From Marinagarivorans cellulosilyticus (GTDB lineage Bacteria > Pseudomonadota > Gammaproteobacteria > Pseudomonadales > Cellvibrionaceae), in the NCBI RefSeq assembly GCF_021655555.1, contig NZ_AP023086.1:1952685-2016684 (forward strand): a DNA stretch of 64,000 nucleotides, read 5' to 3'. The translations under genes and the position numbers were made by a program. Under the pieces are notes generated by a model that searched no databases, was not told the origin of the DNA, and saw only the letters and a program-made list of their open reading frames with translations. Shown here in pieces: positions 11,502 to 18,535 of this stretch (within the stretch, counting starts at the first letter, position 1; each line of letters begins with the position of its first letter).

Positions 11502-12031
11502 ATAATGCAATGAATGGCGTAATGAACAGCGCAATGAATTTAGTGGCAAAGTTACTGGCGGGGGCTGTTGTATATTTTAGTTCCACAGTGTGGGCTGAGT
11601 GCGATAAGACCGTTACCGCAACGACGCCAGCAGAGCGCTTTATTGTCGAGAGTAGCAATGTCGTAAAAGACCTTGATACCGGCCTGCAGTGGCAACGTTG
11701 CCCTTTAGGCGCGAATTGGTCTGATGAAACTGGCTGTGAGCCGGTGGGGCAATTGCAACACTCGTGGGATCAAGCGCTCGCGGCCGGCCAAGATGGCTGG
11801 CGGCTGCCCAATAAAAAAGAGCTGGCCTCTATTATTGAATACCAGTGCCGCTTGCCTGCATTGAATGAACAAATTTTCCCAGCACTAAGTGACGGCGAGG
11901 AAGCTTATTGGACATCCACCCCGTTAATATACTTTTCTCAACCTACGGTATGGGCGATTGATTTTGCTGATGGTGCCTTTATCAACCGCGCTACAAGCGA
12001 GGCGCTTAGGGTTCGGTTAGTGCGTGATTAA
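11498..12031 (+). CDS. Secreted DUF1566 protein
   Basis: A 177-residue protein with a signal peptide ending in SSTVWA before ECDKTV. A single DUF1566 domain follows: DLDTGLQWQRCPLG, then DGWRLPNKKELASIIEY, a YWTSTP segment and the C-terminal ALRVRLVRD. It overlaps the upstream DUF1566 lipoprotein by four bases (ATGA), so the pair is likely made together and may act together. The extreme N-terminus has an unusual run of repeated NAMN/GVMN-like words before the hydrophobic segment; a downstream in-frame ATG could be the true start. The function is unknown. Confidence 0.82.
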   Translation: MNNAMNGVMNSAMNLVAKLLAGAVVYFSSTVWAECDKTVTATTPAERFIVESSNVVKDLDTGLQWQRCPLGANWSDETGCEPVGQLQHSWDQALAAGQDGWRLPNKKELASIIEYQCRLPALNEQIFPALSDGEEAYWTSTPLIYFSQPTVWAIDFADGAFINRATSEALRVRLVRD

Positions 12032-12035
12032 CGTT

Positions 12036-12323
12036 TTACTTGGTTTTGTTAAAGGCGGCTAGCTGCTCTGCTGTGGCAGGCTTTTGGTATTTTTCTTTCC
12101 ACTCGCTATAGGGCATACCGTAGACCACTTCGCGGCTTTGTTCGTAGTCGCTTTGCTCGCCGGCCTCTTCGGCGGCAGTGCTATACCATTTGGCCAAACA
12201 ATTGCGGCAGAAGCTGGCAAGGTTCATTAGGTCGATATTTTGCACATCCTTGTTGTCGTCCAGGTGCTTAAGTAAACGGCGAAAGGTGGCTGCTTCTATT
12301 TCGGTTTGTTTTTCGGGTGTCAT
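12036..12323 (-). CDS. DUF1244 family protein
   Basis: A small cytosolic protein of about 95 residues matching DUF1244 (PF06844). Key words are ATFRRLLKHLDD and NIDLMNLASFCRNCLAKWY, with the CxxC pair at FCRNCL. I chose the start MTPEKQTEIEAATF at 12323 because family members begin near this point. The longer frame to 12377 would run into the region just before the divergent DUF1993 gene. It converges with the DUF1566 pair, with four bases between the stops. The molecular role of the family is unknown to me. Confidence 0.85.
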   Translation of the reverse strand: MTPEKQTEIEAATFRRLLKHLDDNKDVQNIDLMNLASFCRNCLAKWYSTAAEEAGEQSDYEQSREVVYGMPYSEWKEKYQKPATAEQLAAFNKTK

Positions 12324-12392
12324 GCGTAGGCTCGATGAGTTTTTAATAAATAATGAATGTGCGATTATATCGAACATTAAAGGAGACTTTAC

Positions 12393-12890
12393 ATGTTTAA
12401 TCCGACGCGCTTATTTATTCATTACTTGGGCCAGCTGCAGCATGTGCTGGATGTGATTAAGCAAAATACAGGCGATAGCTTGCTTGGTGCTCGCTTGCAC
12501 CCAGACATGCTGCCGTTAGTTAATCATGTGCGCGCAGCCGCCAACTTTACCTTGCGAGGGTGCTGCCCTTTGGCTTGTGAAAAAGTGGTGAGCTTCGAGA
12601 GTGATGTTTGTACCGTTGAGGCGTTGCAGCAACAAATAGAGCAAACTACAGCGTACTTGAATGGACTGCCAAAGACGCGGTGTAAGGCATCTTCCGTACT
12701 GAGCGAAAAGGCAGGCTTTAACGAGGTCGCCTTACCGGCCGATGATTTTATAACGCTCTACATCGTGCCGAATTTCTTTTTCCATTTGAATACGGTGTAT
12801 GCCATTGCTCGGCATTTTGGTGTGCCTTTAAGTAAGCAAGACTACGATGGCTTTCACTGTTACCCCGCAGGCTTCAGCTTTGAGCGTTAA
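12393..12890 (+). CDS. DUF1993 family protein
   Basis: A 165-residue soluble protein of the DUF1993 family (PF09351). The N-terminal LGARLHPDMLPLVNHVRAA and the C-terminal IVPNFFFHLNTVYAIARHFGVPLSKQDY are both typical. The start is supported by an AAGGAG site (12380-12385). Compared with the family as I remember it, the middle is rich in cysteine (GCCPLACEK), which might bind metal or form disulfides (inference). It is transcribed divergently from the DUF1244 gene. No function is known. Confidence 0.85.
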   Translation: MFNPTRLFIHYLGQLQHVLDVIKQNTGDSLLGARLHPDMLPLVNHVRAAANFTLRGCCPLACEKVVSFESDVCTVEALQQQIEQTTAYLNGLPKTRCKASSVLSEKAGFNEVALPADDFITLYIVPNFFFHLNTVYAIARHFGVPLSKQDYDGFHCYPAGFSFER

Positions 12891-12917
12891 ATCGAATCTA
12901 GAAGCCGCAGTTGAACG

Positions 12918-13427
12918 CTAATTGTGCTGCCTGATAGTAAGCTCGCCATTTTTATGGGTCAGTTCTACGTCTTTTAGTGCGCTCATACCCAGAAGCACTT
13001 CATCACCGCGCATGCCCATAGTAATGCTGGCGCGTACCTTCTCGAACCGAATATCACCAATGCTAAGGCTGCTTAATGTGGTGGCGTAAGTCGTCGTATT
13101 GCCGTTAGCTGTGAGCGCAATGCCCTGGTATCCGCGCTCTAAACCAATGCGTTCGGCCAAACCTGCGCCAATAGAGACATTAGTAGCACCCGTGTCGACC
13201 AAAAACGTAACGGGGAAGTCGTTGATATAACCGTTGGCAACGTAGTGGTGATGCTGATTGCGGGTTAAAACGACTTCTGTGAAGGCGTCGGTTCTCAAGC
13301 TTGTAGGGGTTTGGTTGGGGTTTGCTTTGTGGTCTAGCAACTGCTGGAATAAATAGCCCAAGCCTACAAGCAGTAAAATCCAACTGATATTGACAAAAAT
13401 CTTGCCGAAGGTTGATGGCGTGGTCAT
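12918..13427 (-). CDS. Membrane-anchored retropepsin-like aspartic protease (clan AA)
   Basis: A 169-residue protein with an N-terminal transmembrane helix (about residues 10-28, ISWILLLVGLGYLF) and a periplasmic single-domain aspartic protease fold. The catalytic motif FLVDTGATNVSIG has its aspartate at residue 78. The C-terminal RGDEVLLGMSALKDVEL matches the second half of the fold. This is the TIGR02281-type family found in many Proteobacteria. Single-domain enzymes of this clan act as dimers. The start is set at 13427 because a longer reading would add 38 residues running into a hairpin. No partner or substrate can be inferred from the neighbours. Confidence 0.85.
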   Translation of the reverse strand: MTTPSTFGKIFVNISWILLLVGLGYLFQQLLDHKANPNQTPTSLRTDAFTEVVLTRNQHHHYVANGYINDFPVTFLVDTGATNVSIGAGLAERIGLERGYQGIALTANGNTTTYATTLSSLSIGDIRFEKVRASITMGMRGDEVLLGMSALKDVELTHKNGELTIRQHN

Positions 13428-13522
13428 GGGTAGTACTTTTTGAGGTAATGAATATGTGTGGCCCGTACTATACCGGTTAGGCGAAATTTTACCGAGCCTG
13501 TCGTCGTGATGCACACACAGGG

Positions 13523-13577
13523 CAAAAAAAAGCCCACACAAACCGAGAGAGGAAGGCTTGTACGGGCTTATTTTTTT
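13523..13577. terminator. Bidirectional terminator-like hairpin between divergent genes
   Basis: A run of A, AGCCC (13531-13535), an inner imperfect arm (ACAAACC facing GGCTTGT), then GGGCT (13564-13568) followed by a T run. It would stop transcription in both directions. Its position between two divergent gene starts is unusual. It may end a small transcript or insulate the two promoters. Confidence 0.5.
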
Positions 13578-13732
13578 GGTGCTGTTGCTTGGTCTTAGGC
13601 TGAAGCCTTACAACTCGGCAAATCACCTTGTAAGTAGGCTATGATGCGCGACGTAAACATGCAAGCGCTAGGATGATTAATGCGCTGTAACATGAATATT
13701 GTCACTACCTTTTTTATTTGCCGGAGGGCACT

Positions 13733-14614
13733 GTGGATTCAAATACTGTTTTACCAACGACAAGTGAGCATATCGTTGATATTACTTACGATAACGCAAA
13801 GCAATACCTTATTGATGAATCGGCTGTGCGGCCGGTGCTGGTCGATTTCTGGGCAGATTGGTGCGCGCCTTGTAAAAGCTTGATGCCAATACTGGAAAAG
13901 CTTGCGGTCGAGTACGACGGTGCGTTTTTGCTGGCCAAGGTGAATGCCGATGCGCTGCAGGATTTGGCTGCTCAGTTTGGTGTTCAAAGCTTGCCAACCA
14001 TAATGGTTATGCACAATGGCCAGCCAGTTGATGGCTTGCAGGGTGCTCAGCCCGAAACGGCCGTACGCGAGCTACTGGCCAAATATTTACCGGCGCCATG
14101 GGAGGCTGTGGTGCAAGAAGGCTTGCAAAAAGTTGAGCAGGGCGAGGGCGCAGAAGGTGTCGCACTTTTGCGCGGCGCTTATCAAGATTCCGGGCAGGAT
14201 GCGCAGGTCGCCTTCGCGTTAGCGTCGGGGTTAATTCTTACTCGCCGCTTGAACGATGCTGCAGAACTGCTCGGGACCATTAAAATGGTCGATCAAGATG
14301 CGCAGTATGCGCAGTTGATGGCGCAGCTAGAGCTGGCGCAAAATGCCGCTAAAGCGCCAGAAATTACCGAACTAGAGGCTCAGCACGAAGCTAACCCTAG
14401 CGACCTTGATGTTGTTCAGGCGCTGGCCGCGCAATACTCCCAACACCAGCACAATGAAGAAGCGTTGGTTTTGCTGTGGAATGTGTTGCAGAAAGATTTG
14501 AATGCAAAAGACGGCGAGCTCAAACGCATTTATATGGATATTTTAGCGACTGTCGGTAAGGGTGATCCGCTTGCGATTCGCTACCAGCAAAAGCTGTATG
14601 CCATGTTGTACTAA
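13733..14614 (+). CDS. cnoX: Thioredoxin-TPR co-chaperone, CnoX/YbbN type
   Basis: A 293-residue protein close to the length of E. coli CnoX (YbbN). The N-terminal thioredoxin fold carries FWADWCAPCKSLMP with a CXXC pair (Cys44, Cys47) and the cis-proline segment SLPTIMV. The C-terminal half is helical TPR-like repeats ending LAIRYQQKLYAMLY. E. coli CnoX has a changed first cysteine and acts as a holdase that protects and hands proteins to GroEL under oxidative stress. Here a complete CXXC suggests redox activity too, which is inference. I place the start at GTG 13733 because GGAGGG (13723-13728) lies at the right distance; an in-frame TTG at 13718 is weaker. Confidence 0.9.
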   Translation: MDSNTVLPTTSEHIVDITYDNAKQYLIDESAVRPVLVDFWADWCAPCKSLMPILEKLAVEYDGAFLLAKVNADALQDLAAQFGVQSLPTIMVMHNGQPVDGLQGAQPETAVRELLAKYLPAPWEAVVQEGLQKVEQGEGAEGVALLRGAYQDSGQDAQVAFALASGLILTRRLNDAAELLGTIKMVDQDAQYAQLMAQLELAQNAAKAPEITELEAQHEANPSDLDVVQALAAQYSQHQHNEEALVLLWNVLQKDLNAKDGELKRIYMDILATVGKGDPLAIRYQQKLYAMLY

Positions 14615-14734
14615 TTTACCGCGATGTTTGTTGAGTCTAGCGCTATGACTGGCATAATGGCTGCCGATTTAACATCACACGTGCTTACTATTGTTTTCAC
14701 TATTTTGTTTTCACTATTGTTGTAGAGGATGCGC

Positions 14735-15856
14735 ATGCAGCCACAAGCTAAACCCCAAAACCCTAACTTCTCTTCGGGCCCTTGCAGCAAACGTCCGGGT
14801 TACGATGTTGCCAATTTAGATATAAGCACCTTAGGTCGCTCGCACCGCTCCAGTATCGGTAAAGTAGCGCTAGGCTTGGCCTGTTCTAAAACAGCGGAAT
14901 TGCTTGGTCTACCAGAGGGGTATCGCGTCGGTGTTGTGCCGGGGTCTGATACTGGTGCTGTTGAAATGGCGATGTGGTCTTTACTCGGGCAGCGCCCAGT
15001 TGATGTGTGTGGCTGGGAATCATTCGGTTTGGGCTGGGTAACGGACATCACCAAGCAGTTAAAACTCGAAAATACCCGCATTTTCAAAGCCGATTACGGC
15101 GAGTTACCCGCTTTAAATGAAGTCGATTTTAACCACGACATCGTATTCACCTGGAACGGCACCACCTCGGGTGTAAAGGTTAAAAACGGCGACTGGATTC
15201 CAGATGACCGCGAAGGCTTAACTATTTGCGATGCAACATCTGCTGTTTTTGCGATGGAAATGCCTTGGGAAAAGCTTGATGTAGTTACTTTTTCTTGGCA
15301 GAAAGTATTGGGCAGTGAAGGCGCCCACGGCATGCTAATTTTAAGCCCGCGTGCGGTAGAGCGTTTAGAATCTTATACCCCAGCGTGGCCAATGCCGAAG
15401 CTATTCCGCATGACCAAAGGCGGTAAGTTAATCGAAGGTATTTTTAAAGGCGAGACCATTAATACGCCCTCTATGCTAGCGGTTGCTGACTACCTTGATG
15501 CACTTGGTTGGATTGAATCCATTGGCGGTACAAGCGCTGCTATAGAGCGTTGCAATGCTAGTTACCAAGCGGTTGCTGAATTTGTTGCCGCTAACGATTG
15601 GATTCACTTCTTAGCGAAAGACCCTGAAACACACTCGACGACCAGCGTGTGCTTAACGCTAGATGCCGAGCCTGACCAAGTGAAGGCGATGGTGAAATTG
15701 CTTGATAGTGAAGGTGTTGCTTACGATATCGGTGCGTACCGTGATGCGCCTCCGGGCATTCGTATTTGGTGTGGTGCAACGGTTGAGCCTACTGATGTGG
15801 CGTTGTTAATGCCCTGGATTGAGTGGGCGTACAAAAAAGTAACGCAAGAAGGCTAA
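14735..15856 (+). CDS. serC: Phosphoserine aminotransferase (alternative SerC type)
   Basis: A PLP enzyme that transaminates 3-phosphohydroxypyruvate to phosphoserine, the second step of serine synthesis. The protein is 373 residues and starts MQPQAKPQNPNFSSGPCSKRPG. The RSHRSSIGK segment and the PLP lysine in FSWQKVLGSEGAHG match the alphaproteobacterial/Methanosarcina-type SerC (TIGR01365) better than the E. coli type. The start at the second ATG fits AGAGG at 14724-14728; the first ATG (14729) is too close to it. It is followed on the same strand by serA, giving a serine-biosynthesis pair, although a separate intergenic region of about 360 bases lies between them. Confidence 0.93.
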   Translation: MQPQAKPQNPNFSSGPCSKRPGYDVANLDISTLGRSHRSSIGKVALGLACSKTAELLGLPEGYRVGVVPGSDTGAVEMAMWSLLGQRPVDVCGWESFGLGWVTDITKQLKLENTRIFKADYGELPALNEVDFNHDIVFTWNGTTSGVKVKNGDWIPDDREGLTICDATSAVFAMEMPWEKLDVVTFSWQKVLGSEGAHGMLILSPRAVERLESYTPAWPMPKLFRMTKGGKLIEGIFKGETINTPSMLAVADYLDALGWIESIGGTSAAIERCNASYQAVAEFVAANDWIHFLAKDPETHSTTSVCLTLDAEPDQVKAMVKLLDSEGVAYDIGAYRDAPPGIRIWCGATVEPTDVALLMPWIEWAYKKVTQEG

Positions 15857-15866
15857 GCATGCGTTT

Positions 15867-15892
15867 GGGCTCGGCGTTAGCGTCTAGAGCCC
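15867..15892 (+). terminator. Possible weak terminator after serC
   Basis: GGGCTC (15867-15872) pairs with GAGCCC (15887-15892) and is followed by GCTTCTTT, a poor T tract. It may stop part of the serC transcription. Confidence 0.35.
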
Positions 15893-15915
15893 GCTTCTTT
15901 GGCGTTATTCAGGCC

Positions 15916-15945
15916 AAAAAAAACCCCGGGTCGCAAGACCCGAGG
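15916..15945 (-). terminator. Strong intrinsic terminator, minus strand
   Basis: Read on the minus strand: CGGGTC, a four-base loop, GACCCG, then GGGG and a run of eight T (15923 down to 15916). On the plus strand the same hairpin is followed by no T tract, so it works in the minus direction only. Confidence 0.75.
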
Positions 15946-16003
15946 CAAATCAAAGAAACAAGGTTTACCCAGCCAACCCCGGAGGTCGGTAAGGTATGCG
16001 CCT
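15916..16003 (-). ncRNA. Candidate small RNA on the minus strand between serC and serA
   Basis: On the minus strand, a structured segment (AAGG/CCTT and TTACC/GGTAA stems spanning 15960-16004) is followed by an intrinsic terminator: CGGGTC, loop TTGC, GACCCG, GGGG, eight T. No minus-strand protein gene leads into this terminator. A -10-like GATAAT lies at 16015-16010 on the minus strand, but the -35 is poor. The likely transcript is about 88 bases. I do not recognise the family. It could instead be an antisense RNA acting on the serA leader. Confidence 0.4.
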
Positions 16004-16220
16004 TTAAGCATTATCTTTGCCAATTTTTATAAATTCTTTTAAAACAGTAGCTTAGAGTGTTTTGTTTAGCGGTATCTTTTAGGCTTGTAAAGATATTCGA
16101 CTCTTCCGGTATTGAAATAACAATGTGGTTGTAAATGCGGTACAGGTTAGCGTTCGTGCGGTGATAAAAACGCAGGTATTGAATAGGCAGCTACTGTGCA
16201 AAATAACAATAGAGGACATT

Positions 16221-17399
16221 ATGTTTAAGGTAAAAACGTACAACAAAATTTCTGAAAAAGGCTTGAGCCGTTTTAACGGCGGTGATTACCAAGTAGGCGC
16301 CGACCTTGAGGCTCCGGAAGCTTATATTTTGCGCAGTCATAAGTTACACGCTGAAGCGATTCCTGAATCATTGCTGGCGGTTGCACGAGCAGGAGCTGGC
16401 GTGAATAACTTACCGGTGGAAGACTACACGGCTAAAGGTATTGTGGCTTTCAATACGCCAGGCGCAAATGCCAACGCGGTAAAAGAGTTGGTATTGGCCG
16501 GTATGTTACTTGCCTCGCGCGATATTATTGGCGGTCGTGATTTTGCCAATGCGCAAACACAAATTACCGATGCGGCAGACATGGGTAAGCTTATGGAAGC
16601 CGAGAAAAAACGCTTTGCAGGTAATGAACTTACTGGCAAAACGTTGGGCATCGTTGGCCTGGGCGCTATTGGCTCCATGGTGGCCGATATGGCTTTGGCT
16701 ATGGGCATGAAGGTGGCGGGTTTCGACCCGGCGTTGTCTGTTGAGGCCGCTTGGCGCTTGCCGGCATTGGTTGAACGCAAAGAAAACCTGCAAGGTCTAT
16801 TGGCGTGCTCGGACTATGTAACCATTCATGTGCCAGCTATCGAGCCGACAAAAAACATGTTTAATAGCGATAGTTTAGCGGCGGCCAAAGATGGCTTGGT
16901 TCTGCTTAACTTTGCGCGTGAAGCGATTGTGGATACCTCTGCTGTATTGGCTGCCTTAGAAAGCGGAAAACTGCGCAAGTATGTGTGTGACTTCCCAGAG
17001 CCTGCGGTTATTAACCGCAGCGATGTAATAGCGCTTCCCCACATTGGTGCCAGTACCGCGGAAGCAGAAGAAAACTGCGCGATGATGGCCGCTAACCAAC
17101 TGCGTGACTTTTTAGAGCACGGCAACATTGTTAATTCGGTGAATTTTCCTGTAACAACGATGGGGCCTGTGGAAGGTTATCGCTTAACGTTCAGCAATCA
17201 AAACGTATCCGGTGTGCTGGGTAATGTGTTGTCCATATTCAAAGAGCTCGATGTGAACGTAATTGATATGGTCAATAAAAGCCGTGGTGATTTGGCGTAC
17301 AGTATTATCGATTTAGCTGAAATGCCAACCGCGGAAGTCATTGCGGCGGTACAGGCGGTTGAGCATGTTATCCGCGTTCGTGTGGTCGCTGCAAAATAA
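16221..17399 (+). CDS. serA: D-3-phosphoglycerate dehydrogenase (with ACT domain)
   Basis: Oxidises 3-phosphoglycerate to 3-phosphohydroxypyruvate, the first step of serine synthesis, feeding the SerC encoded upstream. The protein is 392 residues, starting MFKVKTYNKIS after a clear AGAGG site. Features in order: the substrate-binding domain with ARAGAGVNNLP, the NAD Rossmann motif LGIVGLGAIGSMV, the dehydrogenase signature near VLLNFAREAIVD, the catalytic His in ALPHIGAST, and a C-terminal ACT domain starting YRLTFSNQNVSGVLG. It lacks the intervening domain of the long type. A hairpin terminator follows. The longer reading back to 16125 has no ribosome site and is unlikely. Confidence 0.95.
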   Translation: MFKVKTYNKISEKGLSRFNGGDYQVGADLEAPEAYILRSHKLHAEAIPESLLAVARAGAGVNNLPVEDYTAKGIVAFNTPGANANAVKELVLAGMLLASRDIIGGRDFANAQTQITDAADMGKLMEAEKKRFAGNELTGKTLGIVGLGAIGSMVADMALAMGMKVAGFDPALSVEAAWRLPALVERKENLQGLLACSDYVTIHVPAIEPTKNMFNSDSLAAAKDGLVLLNFAREAIVDTSAVLAALESGKLRKYVCDFPEPAVINRSDVIALPHIGASTAEAEENCAMMAANQLRDFLEHGNIVNSVNFPVTTMGPVEGYRLTFSNQNVSGVLGNVLSIFKELDVNVIDMVNKSRGDLAYSIIDLAEMPTAEVIAAVQAVEHVIRVRVVAAK

Positions 17400-17411
17400 G
17401 TCTTGCACATA

Positions 17412-17440
17412 GCCCTGCTCGATAGAGCAGGGCAGTTTTA
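17412..17440 (+). terminator. Terminator after serA
   Basis: GCCCTGCTC, loop GATA, GAGCAGGGC, then AGTTTTA. The stem is strong but the T tract is short. Confidence 0.75.
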
Positions 17441-17660
17441 CTGCGGGGTATAAACGGCCTTGCACCGTCTACTGTCTGCAATTTTTTGCTCTTGCATATG
17501 CCACCGAGATGGCCATCGCGCTAGTGGTGTGAATCACATCTGGTTTATTAGAACCCAAAAAGCACTCCTTTGGGTTGTTTATGCCACTCACCTTGATTGC
17601 AACTGCAGGTATCATGCGGGCTCCGCGATGGACGTGTGGAAATCTGACACATTCAATCGA
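17441..17660. other. Intergenic region before the first surface cassette
   Basis: About 220 bases with no protein gene. A second terminator-like hairpin is visible: AACCCAAA (17552-17559) facing TTTGGGTT (17569-17576), then GTTT. A short palindrome TGTGAATCACA lies near 17528. Nothing else is recognisable before the conserved promoter block at 17661. Confidence 0.5.
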
Positions 17661-17719
17661 TTGTTTAATAATTAAACAGTTGTCGACAGTTTCGTGACAG
17701 AGCATTAAAATGCGCGCCA
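17661..17719 (+). promoter_or_regulatory. Cassette promoter with palindromic element, copy 1
   Basis: A perfect inverted repeat TGTTTAATAATTAAACA (17662-17678) lies just before a sigma-70-like promoter: -35 TCGACA (17683-17688), 17-base spacer, -10 TAAAAT (17706-17711). The 59-base block agrees with 30675-30733 at 52 positions by hand count. Such conservation in front of both cassettes implies shared control; the palindrome is a likely repressor or activator site (inference). Confidence 0.7.
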
Positions 17720-17757
17720 TGACTATATTGGCCCTCAACCTAAAAGGAATTAAAGAT

Positions 17758-18438
17758 ATGCATAGATCTTTGCGCCGCGAATGGATCGCAGCTTATTCTC
17801 TTTCCTTATTGCTGTTGTCTTCGCTGTGCGCGCAGGCCGCGTACGCTATCGACTTCATTGCCCCTCAGATAGAGCACCAGCGCGCTACCGATAGCGTGGC
17901 GAGAGGCGAAGACCACCTTATTACAGCCAACGTCACCGATGATACTTCCGTTCAATCGGTAGTTCTGCATTACCGAGAAGCCGGCACTCGTAACTTCAAC
18001 CCAATAATCATGCGTAGTTTGGATGGATCGTCTCATTACGAAGCGCTAATTGTTGGCCAGAATATTCTAGCCTCGGGCTTAGAGTATTTTTTTGAAGCGA
18101 CCGATAGCGCAGGCAACACCTTGGAAATGTACGGCAGTAACGGCGAACCCTTTGCTATTGCGGTTGCGCAACCCGATGTGGCGCTGGGCAGCAATGGCCA
18201 GAGCAGCCGGTTTGATGCTCCGAATGCACGAGCCTCGAGTTCGCGAGATAGCCACTCGGTACTACCTATCAAGAAAAAATCGAACAAAAAGACGTGGTTA
18301 TGGGTTGGCCTTGGTGTTTTGGCGGCGGCAGTTATTGCGGGCGCAGCAGGTGGCGGCTCAGACTCTAGCCCAGGCCCTGCACCAAGTAATGACAATACCG
18401 GCGATATCGATATAACAACGCCTGTGCCTGTGAATTAG
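17758..18438 (+). CDS. Exported small partner protein of giant lipoprotein, copy 1
   Basis: A 226-residue exported protein. The signal peptide ends AQAAYA before IDFIAPQIEH. The body is a beta-sandwich-like segment: ANVTDDTSVQSVVLHYREAG, SHYEALIVG, then GLEYFFEATDSAGNTLEMYGS. This resembles Ig/FN3-like domains of bacterial surface proteins. A Ser-rich linker and a lysine cluster (KKKSNKK) lead to a hydrophobic glycine-rich segment (WLWVGLGVLAAAVIAGAAGGG) and a short acidic tail ending TPVPVN. The start at 17758 has an AAAGGA site and lies after the promoter; an earlier ATG at 17709 overlaps the -10 box. A paralogue (30772-31455) keeps the whole plan. The giant lipoprotein gene follows by 97 bases. 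The function is unknown; it could be an anchor or export partner. Confidence 0.8.
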   Translation: MHRSLRREWIAAYSLSLLLLSSLCAQAAYAIDFIAPQIEHQRATDSVARGEDHLITANVTDDTSVQSVVLHYREAGTRNFNPIIMRSLDGSSHYEALIVGQNILASGLEYFFEATDSAGNTLEMYGSNGEPFAIAVAQPDVALGSNGQSSRFDAPNARASSSRDSHSVLPIKKKSNKKTWLWVGLGVLAAAVIAGAAGGGSDSSPGPAPSNDNTGDIDITTPVPVN

Positions 18439-18535
18439 CTCTTTTTCAATTTAATAGCGTTGCTGCGCCACGGCGCGGCGAACTTGCAAAACCATTCTGT
18501 GTGTAGATAAAAACGGTATAAACCGAGGTGATCGC

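Larger units (their letters stand above)
15857..16220. other. Intergenic region serC-serA
   Basis: About 360 bases without a protein gene. It holds a weak plus-strand hairpin after serC (15867-15892) and a minus-strand candidate small RNA ending in a strong terminator (15916-16003). An AT-rich stretch (16010-16220) presumably holds the serA promoter. An AGAGG ribosome site (16211-16215) serves serA. Confidence 0.6.

Noticed and set aside
17528..17540. TGTGAATCACA as a CRP site
   Set aside because: CRP needs TGTGA and TCACA separated by six bases; here only one base lies between them.
17709..17757. ATG-initiated N-terminal extension of the first small partner protein
   Set aside because: It overlaps the -10 box of the conserved promoter and is absent from the paralogue; ATG 17758 has the ribosome site.
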